Below, in pieces: positions 25,760-34,141 of a stretch of 64,000 nucleotides of DNA. A program made the position numbers and the translations under genes. Numbering within the stretch: the stretch's first letter is position 1; every line of letters begins with the position of its first letter. A model generated the notes under the pieces. It made no database searches. It was not told where the DNA came from and worked only from the letters and a program-made list of their open reading frames with translations. Origin of the DNA: Pseudoneobacillus sp052180215 (GTDB lineage Bacteria > Bacillota > Bacilli > Bacillales > Cytobacillaceae). The DNA is taken from assembly GCF_052180215.1 (NCBI RefSeq), contig NZ_CP197471.1, positions 902,001-966,000 on the forward strand, read 5' to 3'.

Positions 25760-27073
25760 TTAATATAAAAAGAATAAAAGAATGGTTGTTATAACCCCGA
25801 CCCAAATGGCCAATAAGAAGCAATATCCCATAATATGACGAATATGAAGACCGACAACACTAAGAATAGGAAGTGCCCAGAAAGGCTGAATTAAATTGGT
25901 CCAAGCATCTCCCCAGCCGACAGCCATGGCGATGGTGGCGGGGTCTACTCCCAATGCCATACCAGCAGGAACCTGTAATGGTCCTTGAAGAGCCCATTGT
26001 CCACCACCAGATGGAGCAAGTAGATTGACTAGCCCAGCTGACCAATACGTAAATACATCAAAGGTTTCTTTATTAGCTACTGATGCCATACCGTCAATAA
26101 TCATTTGCCCTAATCCTGAACTACCGAGAACAGCAATGATTCCAGCATAAAAGGGAAATTGTAAAATAATCGGCGAAGTGGATCCAGCTGCTTCTTTAAA
26201 TGCTTCACCAAATTGTCCGAGAGAGCGGTGAAGAACTAGGCCTAATGAGAGAAAAAGAATATTGATAATATTTAAATCAAGGTCACGGCCATTTATAAAT
26301 TCATTTACTACATAAATGAGTCCAATTGCTCCTGTTATGATTCCAAGAAGTGGTGTTCTTTCTAATTTTAGAGCAGGTGTATCGGCAGGCACCAATTCAT
26401 TCGGTTTCTTCTCAGGAATTTCTCTAGCCACATATGGCTTTATATTTGTCTTTGGTGCCATAAAACAAATGAAAATTGGCATGGTGATAAACAAGACAGC
26501 AAAAATAATAATAGTAGAAGGATTAAAAATCGTTTCTGAAGTAGGAATAACACCCATTACATTTGCTAAGAAGTGATCCTTTGTCGCAACTGTTAAACCG
26601 ATTGAGCTTGATAATCCGGCAGTGTAAAGAACCGTAGGGGAATAGGCTGCAGCAACTAAAAGAGGGAAGTGGGCATTTTGGTTTCGTTTACCAATCTCAC
26701 GGACAATAATAGCTCCAACTACAACTGCAAGGCCCCAGTTAATGTAGTAAGCAATGGCTGTAACAACAAATGTTAAAACATAGGCTTTATTTGGGGTATT
26801 AGCTAAAGATGAAATTGATTCCAAGCCCTTTTTTACAAAGGGAACAGCGGCGAGGACCATTCCTGTCATTAAGAGAAGCACCATTTGCATGGTAAAAGAA
26901 AGATATACCCAGAAGCCATCGCCGAAGGATTTAAAAAGGGAAATGGGCTCAGCTGGATTAGTGAAAAAACCGACAATAAAGACGAACAAAGTAAGTAGAA
27001 CGGCAATGACAAAGGCATCAGGTAAATATCGTTGGACACCTCTTGAGACACGATCTGCAATAGAGGATAACAT
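25760..27073 (-). CDS. AtoE-type short-chain fatty acid transporter
   Basis: A 437-residue protein with about twelve membrane segments of the AtoE (TIGR00366) family, which imports short-chain fatty acids such as acetoacetate or butyrate. Recognisable segments are RYLPDAFVIAVLLTLFVFIVGF at the N-terminus, IAYYINWGLAVVVGAIIVREI, and the glycine-rich LVNLLAPSGGGQWALQGP followed by MAVGWGDAWTNLIQPFWALP. Start ATG at 27073 behind AAAAGGAG. No ato or scoA/B genes lie nearby, so the pathway context is unknown. Confidence 0.9.
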   Translation of the reverse strand: MLSSIADRVSRGVQRYLPDAFVIAVLLTLFVFIVGFFTNPAEPISLFKSFGDGFWVYLSFTMQMVLLLMTGMVLAAVPFVKKGLESISSLANTPNKAYVLTFVVTAIAYYINWGLAVVVGAIIVREIGKRNQNAHFPLLVAAAYSPTVLYTAGLSSSIGLTVATKDHFLANVMGVIPTSETIFNPSTIIIFAVLFITMPIFICFMAPKTNIKPYVAREIPEKKPNELVPADTPALKLERTPLLGIITGAIGLIYVVNEFINGRDLDLNIINILFLSLGLVLHRSLGQFGEAFKEAAGSTSPIILQFPFYAGIIAVLGSSGLGQMIIDGMASVANKETFDVFTYWSAGLVNLLAPSGGGQWALQGPLQVPAGMALGVDPATIAMAVGWGDAWTNLIQPFWALPILSVVGLHIRHIMGYCFLLAIWVGVITTILLFFLY

Positions 27074-27163
27074 AAAATCACTCCTTTTCCATTGTTGGTA
27101 TAGTATATTTAATGATTATGAAAACATGTCTCAAATCTGAACCTGCCCAGACAAAACAAAAAA

Positions 27164-27179
27164 CAGCCCTTGAAGGCTG
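27164..27179 (-). terminator. Intrinsic terminator, minus strand
   Basis: Read on the minus strand, CAGCC-TTCAAG-GGCTG is followed by TTTTTTG, 33 bases after the thioesterase stop. Confidence 0.75.
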
Positions 27180-27212
27180 CTTGGTAATTTTGTCTTATGC
27201 TTTTCCAATTCA

Positions 27213-27725
27213 CTAATATTTCTCGATTTGCTCAGCTAAATAAATACTTAACTTCCTTCTCGCTTTTCTAGATTTTGTTCGTTCCTCTGCTGAATGAAAT
27301 AAGTATTTTTCTTCTTCAGTTTCCGGATAAACAGCTGGTACTCGTTTGGGCTTACCGTTTTCATCTAATGAAACGAATGTAATGAAACTTGTTGCTGCTA
27401 CCTTTGTTTCTCCGGTAATTAAATGCTCTGCAATAACCTTTACGAATACTTCCATCGAACTGCTTCCTGTGTAGGTAACAAATGATTCTAGGTGCACGGC
27501 ATCCGTAGGACGAATGGGATGTAAGAAATCAACCGAATCCATAGAGGCTGTAACACATTCTGAACGGCAATGTTTGGCAGCCGAAATGGATGCTACTACA
27601 TCGATAGAAGCCATCAATTTACCACCAAACAAGGTATGATGATTATTCGTGTCTGGAGGTAAAACTCGATTTGTTTGAAAAACTCTAGAATCTGAACATG
27701 GTCTTTTATCTGGTATATTTGTCAT
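27213..27725 (-). CDS. ykhA: Acyl-CoA thioesterase (hotdog fold, YkhA-like)
   Basis: A 170-residue single-hotdog cytosolic thioesterase. The family signature HHTLFGGKLMASIDVVASISAAKHC contains the catalytic Asp region, and HPIRPTDAVHLESFVTYTGSSSMEVFVKV follows; the C-terminal ERTKSRKARRKLSIYLAEQ tail is typical of YkhA-type enzymes. It hydrolyses acyl-CoAs to free acids, probably balancing CoA pools. ATG follows GAAGGAG. Separate transcript from the upstream small membrane protein, which is divergent. Confidence 0.9.
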   Translation of the reverse strand: MTNIPDKRPCSDSRVFQTNRVLPPDTNNHHTLFGGKLMASIDVVASISAAKHCRSECVTASMDSVDFLHPIRPTDAVHLESFVTYTGSSSMEVFVKVIAEHLITGETKVAATSFITFVSLDENGKPKRVPAVYPETEEEKYLFHSAEERTKSRKARRKLSIYLAEQIEKY

Positions 27726-27880
27726 TGTTTATATCTCCTTCTAATTCATAATGTATAGTTTAATCAAATTTCATCTTTATTCCTATTATTTTTGATTATA
27801 AACTGAATTATTTTTATTTCCATCTGTTTCCAAATAGTAGATAATGATCATAAGAGTACAAACGAGAGGAGGAAATGAAA

Positions 27881-28114
27881 ATGATTTCATTATTAGTAGG
27901 ATATCTTTTTTGGGTTTCGGTAGCGGTATCAGCGGTTAGTATCATCTATGGTCTTGTAAAAAAATCGTGGCGTGCTTTTTTTCTAAGTGGTATATCTTTC
28001 ATACCAGCTGCACTTTATGCAGGTGTTGGTGGTGAACTAAGATTAGTTTTATTGGTTCCTGTTATTTTATTTGCTTTAGCTTATGTTTTAAGGAAAAATA
28101 GAATCGCTCAATAA
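27881..28114 (+). CDS. Small hydrophobic membrane protein
   Basis: A 77-residue protein with three hydrophobic stretches (residues ~3-22, ~30-47 and ~53-68) and a basic C-terminus LRKNRIAQ. AGAGGAGG is 8 bases before ATG 27881; an ATG at 27875 would be only 2 bases away, so I prefer the former. No domain is recognised. It has its own short promoter region and ends at a terminator shared with the convergent deacetylase gene. Confidence 0.65.
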   Translation: MISLLVGYLFWVSVAVSAVSIIYGLVKKSWRAFFLSGISFIPAALYAGVGGELRLVLLVPVILFALAYVLRKNRIAQ

Positions 28115-28146
28115 AAAGGAAACACTTCTAGTTGTGTTTCCTTTTT
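28113..28146. terminator. Bidirectional intrinsic terminator
   Basis: 13-bp perfect stem AAAAAGGAAACAC / GTGTTTCCTTTTT between convergent genes. Confidence 0.88.
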
Positions 28147-28152
28147 ATATAT

Positions 28153-28917
28153 CTATGGTGCGATTTTTAAAGGCTGTGTTAAAAACGGTTCAGATCGTCC
28201 TAACATTTCAGAGACTGTTACGCATTTGAATCCTTCTTCGTACAGAACTTCAAGAATATTCTCGATAGCTTTTACTGTTTGTGAACGATCTCCTCCTGCA
28301 TCATGGAAAATGACAATGTCGCCTGGTTTAGTATCAGATATTACATTGTTTGTAATCTTTCCTACCCCTGGCTTGCTCCAATCTTTTGTATCCTGATGCC
28401 ATGACCACAAAATCACTTCATACCCACTTTCAATCGCTGTATCAATAATCTGTTCATCATAATAGCCGGCAATGGGACGAAATAGGGCAGGGGGATTACC
28501 GGTCAATTTTTCAATGACCTCTCCTGCAGTAGTTAATTCTGACTTTAATTTATTTTTATTAAAATTGTCTTTAAAATAATGCCGATAGGTGTGATTAGCA
28601 AGCTCGTGTCCTTCTTTTGCCTGACGTTTAATGATTTCTGGATAACGTTCGGCCTCTTGTCCAATAACGAAAAAGGTAGCTTTAGCATCATATTTTTCTA
28701 GTGCGTCTAAAATTTGAGGTGTATAAATAGGGTCTGGTCCATCATCAAAGGTAAGGGCAACTAATTTTTCTTTTGTGCGAATATCCCAAAAAACATGTCC
28801 TGTTTTTTCAAATTTTCCTCGTTTGTAGGTAGAAGAAGATGCTAAAACAGAATCAGTGGAGACTAAAAAGCAAAAGCAGAATAATGAAGCACTAATCATA
28901 AGCAATTTTCTTCTCAT
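28153..28917 (-). CDS. Secreted polysaccharide deacetylase (NodB domain)
   Basis: Extracellular metal-dependent deacetylase of peptidoglycan or chitin-like N-acetylglucosamine. A signal peptide (LLMISASLFCFCFLVSTDSVLA) precedes the NodB domain. Motif 1 is LTFDDGPD (catalytic Asp and metal Asp), motif 2 HELANHTYRH (metal His pair), motif 3 LFRPIAGYYDE, motif 4 ILWSWHQDTKDW and motif 5 IVIFHDAGG, so the enzyme looks intact. At 254 residues it is in the PdaA/YjeA-like range. ATG follows TAGGAGATAG. Whether it acts on cortex or vegetative wall cannot be told. Confidence 0.9.
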   Translation of the reverse strand: MRRKLLMISASLFCFCFLVSTDSVLASSSTYKRGKFEKTGHVFWDIRTKEKLVALTFDDGPDPIYTPQILDALEKYDAKATFFVIGQEAERYPEIIKRQAKEGHELANHTYRHYFKDNFNKNKLKSELTTAGEVIEKLTGNPPALFRPIAGYYDEQIIDTAIESGYEVILWSWHQDTKDWSKPGVGKITNNVISDTKPGDIVIFHDAGGDRSQTVKAIENILEVLYEEGFKCVTVSEMLGRSEPFLTQPLKIAP

Positions 28918-29013
28918 GATAACTATCTCCTAGAACGAATTTCCTTTAGTCTTTGTTTTCACCATGAGTTTTATGATTAATTTAAAAAGAAGAGAAATTT
29001 TGGAAAAATACAG

Positions 29014-29069
29014 TTGACTATTATCACTTTAAGTATTATTATCAAAAGTGATAATAATACTTAAAGTGA
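29014..29069 (+). promoter_or_regulatory. Promoter with 46-bp palindromic operator (O1)
   Basis: TTGACT (29014-29019) and TATTAT (29037-29042) are 17 bases apart. A perfect inverted repeat with 21-bp arms and spacer AAAG spans 29024-29069 and covers the -10 element. Its core TATTATTATCA-N4-TGATAATAATA (29034-29059) recurs downstream. Confidence 0.8.
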
Positions 29070-29088
29070 AAGTTTTATTTTTTTAAAC

Positions 29089-29114
29089 TATTATTATCAA
29101 AAATGATAATAATA
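29089..29114 (+). promoter_or_regulatory. Second copy of the operator core (O2)
   Basis: TATTATTATCA-AAAA-TGATAATAATA, perfect 11-bp arms, exactly 55 bases after the O1 core and between the predicted transcription start and the regulator start codon. Confidence 0.75.
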
Positions 29115-29144
29115 ACTGAAAATGAATTGAAGGGAGCGATTGGT

Positions 29145-29678
29145 TTGAAAGATTCAAAATCAAAGCTAATTTTACATCCTGTCCGAATGAAAATCGTTCA
29201 GTCTCTTCTAAATAGTAAAAAGAGAAATGTACAGCAATTAGCAGAACGTTTAAAAGATGTTCCTCCAGCTACCTTATATCGTCATATAAATAAACTTCTA
29301 GAAGCAAACATCATCGAAGTGGTACAAGAAAATCAAATAAGAGGAACGGTTGAAAAGATATATGGATTAAAGGAAGTATCCATTAACTCGCAACAAGACC
29401 TGATGAATTTATCAAAAGACCAACACTTAGAGCTCTTTTTAACGTTTACCACTCAGCTGCTTGGCATATATGAAAATTACTTAAACCAAGACGATATCCA
29501 TATAGTTAGAGACGGTGTTAGCTATCGTTTGGCCAATCTTTACTTAACTGATGAAGAGTTTTTGGAGTTAGCAAAAGAAATGGGAGGGCTAATCCAAAAA
29601 GCAATGCTAAATGAACCATCGCCAGAACGAAAAGGCAGAAATTTAGCGACTATCATCATTCCTGAAAAAAAACAATAA
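29145..29678 (+). CDS. ArsR-like winged-helix regulator
   Basis: About 177 residues. The N-terminal domain LILHPVRMKIVQSLLNSKKRNVQQLAERLKDVPPATLYRHINKLLEANIIEVVQE is a winged helix-turn-helix of the ArsR/YfiR-like class, followed by RGTVEKIYGL (wing) and a helical effector domain. No metal-binding cysteine motif is present. An ATG at 29103 lies inside operator O2 without a ribosome binding site; TTG 29145 has GAAGGGAG 8 bases upstream and is preferred. Two matching palindromes overlap its promoter and leader, so autorepression is likely. It is followed 12 bases later by an alpha/beta hydrolase gene, likely its co-regulated target. Confidence 0.85.
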   Translation: MKDSKSKLILHPVRMKIVQSLLNSKKRNVQQLAERLKDVPPATLYRHINKLLEANIIEVVQENQIRGTVEKIYGLKEVSINSQQDLMNLSKDQHLELFLTFTTQLLGIYENYLNQDDIHIVRDGVSYRLANLYLTDEEFLELAKEMGGLIQKAMLNEPSPERKGRNLATIIIPEKKQ

Positions 29679-29690
29679 GAGGTGTTTAAC

Positions 29691-30668
29691 ATGGAAAAAG
29701 AAATCATCATACAAGGTGAAAATCCAATATACGGATCACTAACAATACCTTCAACGGAAGGAAAATATCCAGCCATCTTAATCATTGCCGGTTCAGGCCC
29801 GCTTGATCGTAATGGAAATGATCGTAAAGGGAAATATACAACCAATTTATACAAGGAATTGGCTGAGTACATGGGAGGTTTAGGTTTTGTCACCTTTCGA
29901 TATGATAAACGAGGGACTGGAAAAAGAGATGGGGATTGGTTGGCGGCAGGTTTATCCGACTTAATGGTTGACGCAAAAAAAGCGGTTGAATTCATGATGT
30001 CTCATCCAAACGTGGATGCACAAAAGGTGATTGTATGTGGTCATAGTGAAGGAACCATTATTGCTACGAAACTAACAGAATCATTTGAATTAGGCGGCTT
30101 AATGCTTTTATCCGGAGGAGTAGATAACTTGATGGAGTTTCTTAAGGTACAGCGTCAACTTGCCTACAAAGAACTTTTCGAAACACCTGGTATTAAAGGC
30201 TGGTTAAATCGTAAATTAAAAGTGGATGTGAAAGGTGAAAAGCAAGTCGAAAACCTTATGAAGAAAATGAATCAGACGGATAAAGACATTATAAAAATTC
30301 AGTTTTTCTTTAAACAGCCAGCCAAATGGTTCAGAGAGCATAGTGTTTGTAACACTAGAGAAACCTTGAAAAATGTAAAATGTCCAGTATTCGCTTTACA
30401 TGGAGATAAGGATCCATTAGTAGACAATAAAGTCTTAACTGAATTAGCTCCATTAGTTACAGGGAAGAGTGAATATCATATTATTCATAACATGGAGCAT
30501 GGATTACGAGTTCAAACAGAGCCAAGAAGTATTCTAAATGCAAGGAAGATTTTTAAGGAATTGATGAAACGACCTCTTCACGAAGAAGGCTTACAAAAAA
30601 TTTCCGGATGGCTAGAGACAAATTTTAAAAATGTCGAAAGTACGGATAGTAAGCAAGAGGTTAGCTAA
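29691..30668 (+). CDS. Alpha/beta hydrolase (dienelactone hydrolase-like)
   Basis: A 325-residue cytosolic serine hydrolase. The nucleophile elbow is CGHSEG with Ser119, the oxyanion loop is LIIAGSGPLDRNGND, the acid lies in ALHGDKDPLVD and the catalytic His in NMEHGLR. The segment YDKRGTGKRDGDW is typical of small-molecule esterases of this group. ATG 29691 is 7 bases from AAGAGGTG; an upstream GTG at 29682 is less likely. It is co-transcribed with the ArsR-like regulator, which suggests induction by a substrate-like compound. Substrate unknown. Confidence 0.87.
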   Translation: MEKEIIIQGENPIYGSLTIPSTEGKYPAILIIAGSGPLDRNGNDRKGKYTTNLYKELAEYMGGLGFVTFRYDKRGTGKRDGDWLAAGLSDLMVDAKKAVEFMMSHPNVDAQKVIVCGHSEGTIIATKLTESFELGGLMLLSGGVDNLMEFLKVQRQLAYKELFETPGIKGWLNRKLKVDVKGEKQVENLMKKMNQTDKDIIKIQFFFKQPAKWFREHSVCNTRETLKNVKCPVFALHGDKDPLVDNKVLTELAPLVTGKSEYHIIHNMEHGLRVQTEPRSILNARKIFKELMKRPLHEEGLQKISGWLETNFKNVESTDSKQEVS

Positions 30669-30701
30669 AGTTAATTTTTAAACTCAAATAAAAATATTAA
30701 G

Positions 30702-30740
30702 AAAGGTATCAAGAAAGTAGAGTGTTTTCTTGATACCTTT
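30702..30740. terminator. Bidirectional intrinsic terminator
   Basis: 15-bp perfect stem AAAGGTATCAAGAAA / TTTCTTGATACCTTT between convergent operons. Confidence 0.88.
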
Positions 30741-31460
30741 TTAATCTATTGGGATGCTTGAGGAAGCCTCTTTAGGGAGATTAGGCAACTTGCCGTTATA
30801 TAAGGTAAAGTCGATCTGATAGACCATGTTTTCTGGATAGATACTGAGGAAAGGAACTTCATTTGGTCTAATGGGTGCAGCTTTAAAGACCATCGATTGA
30901 ATTTGTCCTTTTTGAAAACTGATAGAAAGCGAACTATTTTTTTGTTTTTTAAGTAAAATACCCTGTAATTCTATCTCGGGAAATGTGTGAAAAAAAGCGG
31001 TATAAGTTTCCTTTTCCCCCTGTTTTATTCTAGTTATTTTATCTGCATTTCTTAGTATCTCTTTACACCATTGAAAGGGATTATCTAGAGGAGATAATTC
31101 CTCAATAAATCGATGTGGATATTGTCCTTTTCTCCATTCATTCCCAGTATGAATATAAAACTGGCTTTCTTCCAGATAAACGTCAAACTGAAAAGAGCTT
31201 CCATTAGACACAGGTGTTTCAATACGAAACTTCGAATGTTTAGAAGACCAATATCCATTACTTTCAAAGGCAATAGAATCATCTTTTAAAAAATTTGTTT
31301 TAACATGGTAAGATTTTTGTTCATTTTTATTTAATTGTTGAACCCACTGCTTGTAAGCAAATTCCTGGTGACTTGGTAAAAAGGAAAATCCAATATAGCT
31401 TCCTATCATAATCGCTAAAATGGGGATTACCCACTTTTTTACAGGTCTAAAGGTAACCAT
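30741..31460 (-). CDS. Membrane-anchored extracytoplasmic protein, partner of the molybdoprotein
   Basis: A 239-residue protein with one N-terminal helix (residues ~9-28) and an extracytoplasmic domain rich in beta strands (YHVKTNFLKDDSIAFESNGYWSSKHSKFRIETP, then FQFDVYLEESQFYIHTGNEW). The alternating pattern recalls LolA/LppX-like half-barrel folds; this is a guess. The gene overlaps the molybdoprotein gene by 14 bases, so translation is coupled and the two proteins probably work together. I do not recognise a named family. Confidence 0.65.
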   Translation of the reverse strand: MVTFRPVKKWVIPILAIMIGSYIGFSFLPSHQEFAYKQWVQQLNKNEQKSYHVKTNFLKDDSIAFESNGYWSSKHSKFRIETPVSNGSSFQFDVYLEESQFYIHTGNEWRKGQYPHRFIEELSPLDNPFQWCKEILRNADKITRIKQGEKETYTAFFHTFPEIELQGILLKKQKNSSLSISFQKGQIQSMVFKAAPIRPNEVPFLSIYPENMVYQIDFTLYNGKLPNLPKEASSSIPID

Positions 31461-32550
31461 TTACATCGTATCCTCCACTCTGTTGCCAATAACCGATTTG
31501 ACGTTCGTCAGTAAATTCGATCCTCTCTACCCATTTAACAGATTTATAGCCATATAAGGAAGGATGATAAAGCCTACAGGGATATCCTTGGGCATTTTTT
31601 AATGGCTGTCCATCTAATTCAAAAACTAAAATGGCCTCATCCGTCAGAAGTTGTTCAACTGTAAAAGAGTCAAAATAGATTTGATCCCCAGAATAGACAG
31701 TCGCAAATTTCCCTGTTGTTTTTAACTGTAATGAATCAAAAAGATCCTTCAATAATATTCCTTTCATCTCTACATTTCTGACGCTCCAGCCGGTTACACA
31801 GTGAAAGTCTGTAACAATGGTGGTTTGAGGTAAACGCGGGATATCAGCTAATGTAATGTTTGTTCTTTCGTTAATCCTACCGTCAATGGTTAATGACCAA
31901 GTCTGATTTTCATATACAGGAATATCGTTCGTTACATTATAAATTCTAAAATATCCTCTTCTTTTTAATTGTTCAGATGGAATCGATAAAATGGGAGAAA
32001 ACCAACGAATGGAACCGCCAAACACAATCGAAAAAAATCCAAAAACTAAAAACTTTAGTACATCTCTTCGTTCCAATTGGTTTTCTGTAATGGTGGATGG
32101 AATAGGTGATTTCGCACGCCACCATTTTGGCCACGGCATTTGAATCTTTAATAGATGACCAACGCTATGGGTAATGGCCCATGGGAGAAATAAGAATGTA
32201 CTCCAGTCATGTATAACAACAGCTATGCCTCGGATAGTGAAGGGTAAGAAATCTTGAAAATACATGGAAATACCAGAAGAGATCCAAAGGCAAGCAGCTA
32301 AAACAATAAGATAAACATTATATTTTTTTATAAGTGGCTTTTTCAAAAGGTATTTGAAGATGTCGTTAAAGCTAACGAGCACGATAAGGATGTAAAGGCA
32401 AGCTACACTTAGATGAAAGGCAACCAAAGGGAAATGAAGCTGATTTAACCAAGCTCTTGTAGTAGGGAGGTATAAAGCTAAACCAGAGATTAATAAAGAA
32501 GTAAATGCTAATACGTGAATAGAATGTAATAAGATTAGCTTTTTTCTCAA
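31447..32550 (-). CDS. Cytochrome b-like membrane domain fused to a sulfite-oxidase-type molybdopterin domain
   Basis: A 367-residue membrane oxidoreductase. Four hydrophobic helices (residues ~5-28, 38-60, 78-97, 107-130) with histidines at 9, 12, 39, 46, 114, 128 and 132 could bind heme b. A twin-arginine motif RRDVLKF (161-167) then precedes a fifth helix and an extracytoplasmic Moco domain (~190-367) whose DFHCVTGWSV supplies the molybdenum-ligating Cys241; DEAILVFELDGQPL and GYPCRLYHPSLYGYKSVKWVERIEF are also typical. It thus joins the MsrP- and MsrQ-like roles in one chain. Start TTG 32550 behind GGGAGGGG. Substrate unknown. Confidence 0.85.
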   Translation of the reverse strand: MRKKLILLHSIHVLAFTSLLISGLALYLPTTRAWLNQLHFPLVAFHLSVACLYILIVLVSFNDIFKYLLKKPLIKKYNVYLIVLAACLWISSGISMYFQDFLPFTIRGIAVVIHDWSTFLFLPWAITHSVGHLLKIQMPWPKWWRAKSPIPSTITENQLERRDVLKFLVFGFFSIVFGGSIRWFSPILSIPSEQLKRRGYFRIYNVTNDIPVYENQTWSLTIDGRINERTNITLADIPRLPQTTIVTDFHCVTGWSVRNVEMKGILLKDLFDSLQLKTTGKFATVYSGDQIYFDSFTVEQLLTDEAILVFELDGQPLKNAQGYPCRLYHPSLYGYKSVKWVERIEFTDERQIGYWQQSGGYDVNGYL

Positions 32551-32701
32551 TGTAACCCCTCCCTTTAAATTTTAATCGTTAAGTCATTATACAATTTATC
32601 AAAAGATGGCAACAATAAATTTTCACCGACATGGTTCCTTTTATTTTTAAATCTTTTTCATTAAAATGAGGATAAACAATATTCAGAAAAAGGGTGGTTT
32701 C

Positions 32702-33670
32702 GTGAAGAAGGGAGATGTCAATGAATCATTTCCATTCCCGTTTAAGGAGAATGAATATATCTATCGTTACTCGAATAATTCTATTCCATTAAAGAAATCA
32801 AAGTGTGTGGAAATTACTTCAACATACAGCCAGGAAATCAAGCTAAAGCGAGATCTTTTAAATAAGTATCCTACTAGATGTTATCAATCTTTACCTTATT
32901 CCAAGAAAGCACAATGGGAGATTGTTGAACTCATAATTGAAAATCTTATAACCTATTATCCTCAGTATTTTGAAGTGAAAAAAAACGGTTCAAACTGGAA
33001 TTTTCATAATAAATTATTAGACGAAAAACAGGAATTTATAATGGGAGACCATACTAGTTTACCTATTGAACCACTAGACTTTATTGGAAGACATGTACAA
33101 GAAGATTTGATCTTAATGATGCAAAGAGATGCTAATTTATATTTAGATGCGGGACAATTATGCTTTCCAGCTAACTGGTCATTAGCCTTTGATATAGGGA
33201 TGAATTTTCAAGAAATTCACTATCCAATCCCTGGGTTTAAAGAAGCTGGGTTGGATCAACGAATTTTACAATTTCTCTTGCAACTAGAGCCAGGGAATCC
33301 ATGGGGAAGAAAGAACTGGTCTTTAATGGCAGGGAATAGACTTGATACTTCACTTGAAACTTTTGACCAATGGGGGAAAGGTCGTAAGCTTGTTACCAAG
33401 AAGAATGCAGGAAAACTTGTCCATTTACGAGTTGAAGTCCAGACTCTCTCTCGCTTGTCTCGTAGTAATGGAATTCTCTTTACGATTCATACACATCTTT
33501 TAGCCTTAGAAGAATTGGCCAATAAAAGAGAATGGCTCGAATCCTTTTATCGGATTTTAAAGGAACTTCCTCCATATATAGTAGATTATAAAGGTCTTTC
33601 ATTGTTCAAGGATGCTGTGATAGATTACTTGAAAGATAGACTTGAAAGTGGGGCGGACCTTGATGCCTAA
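32702..33670 (+). CDS. Heme-dependent oxidative N-demethylase family protein (DUF3445)
   Basis: A 322-residue cytosolic protein of DUF3445, whose studied member is the heme-binding, PAS-derived catalytic subunit of a dimethylamine monooxygenase. Characteristic segments are LPIEPLDFIGRHVQEDLILMM, DAGQLCFPANWSLAFDIGM, IHYPIPGF and the RVEVQTLSRLSRSNGILFTIHTHL segment near residue 265. The start was set at GTG 32702 after AGGGTGG; the frame extends to ATG 32666 without a ribosome binding site. It overlaps the next gene and forms a three-gene operon with a DmmA-like subunit and a flavin/2Fe-2S reductase. A secondary amine substrate is the likely inference. Confidence 0.82.
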   Translation: MKKGDVNESFPFPFKENEYIYRYSNNSIPLKKSKCVEITSTYSQEIKLKRDLLNKYPTRCYQSLPYSKKAQWEIVELIIENLITYYPQYFEVKKNGSNWNFHNKLLDEKQEFIMGDHTSLPIEPLDFIGRHVQEDLILMMQRDANLYLDAGQLCFPANWSLAFDIGMNFQEIHYPIPGFKEAGLDQRILQFLLQLEPGNPWGRKNWSLMAGNRLDTSLETFDQWGKGRKLVTKKNAGKLVHLRVEVQTLSRLSRSNGILFTIHTHLLALEELANKREWLESFYRILKELPPYIVDYKGLSLFKDAVIDYLKDRLESGADLDA

Positions 33671-34127
33671 TAAAGCACCTTTTTTTGTAGAAGGAAAGAG
33701 GGAGTACTTGTTCTACACGGATCAAAAGGGGATCAGTTTGCTGCAACCTATTATAGGAGAAATTTTTAAAAAAAATACACCTTTTAAAGTCGTTATGAAA
33801 GAAGACGATATCGATTTTGATCTCACAAAGTGGCTGAAAGATCAGAAAATGGGAAGTTATCTTTATGCAGCGCTTCCTTGGGAAGAATTGTTCGTTTTCA
33901 AAAATGTAGTTGAGGAGATAGGATTTACCGAAGAGGAATCACAATTTATTGGTTATGGGCAACAAACAATCAAAGTATTTTGTTGCCGTTGTCATGGGAT
34001 GACAGAGGGAAAGAACCTCGAAATGGATCAAGAAATCCATTGTTCGTATTGCCAGTTATTACTTGTTGTTTCAGATCATTATTCGAGAGTAAAGAACGCT
34101 TATTTAGGATATGTAGCAAAACTTTAA
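33663..34127 (+). CDS. DmmA-like subunit of the N-demethylase
   Basis: A 154-residue soluble protein. The N-terminal part (YLFYTDQKGISLLQPII...) looks like a Rossmann-type or adaptor domain and the C-terminus carries a zinc-ribbon-like pair CCRCHG ... IHCSYCQLLLVVSDHYSRVKNAYLGY. The ending SDHYSRVKNAYLGYV is what I associate with dimethylamine monooxygenase subunit DmmA family proteins. ATG 33663 overlaps the stop of the DUF3445 gene by 8 bases and has GGGGCGGA upstream. It probably bridges the heme subunit and the reductase. Confidence 0.7.
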   Translation: MPNKAPFFVEGKREYLFYTDQKGISLLQPIIGEIFKKNTPFKVVMKEDDIDFDLTKWLKDQKMGSYLYAALPWEELFVFKNVVEEIGFTEEESQFIGYGQQTIKVFCCRCHGMTEGKNLEMDQEIHCSYCQLLLVVSDHYSRVKNAYLGYVAKL

Positions 34128-34141
34128 TTAGAGGTAAAGAT

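Noticed and set aside
33980..34141. N-terminal extension of the VanB-type reductase
   Set aside because: It overlaps the DmmA-like gene in another frame, has no ribosome binding site, and family members start near MYKEKTIPV as encoded from 34142.
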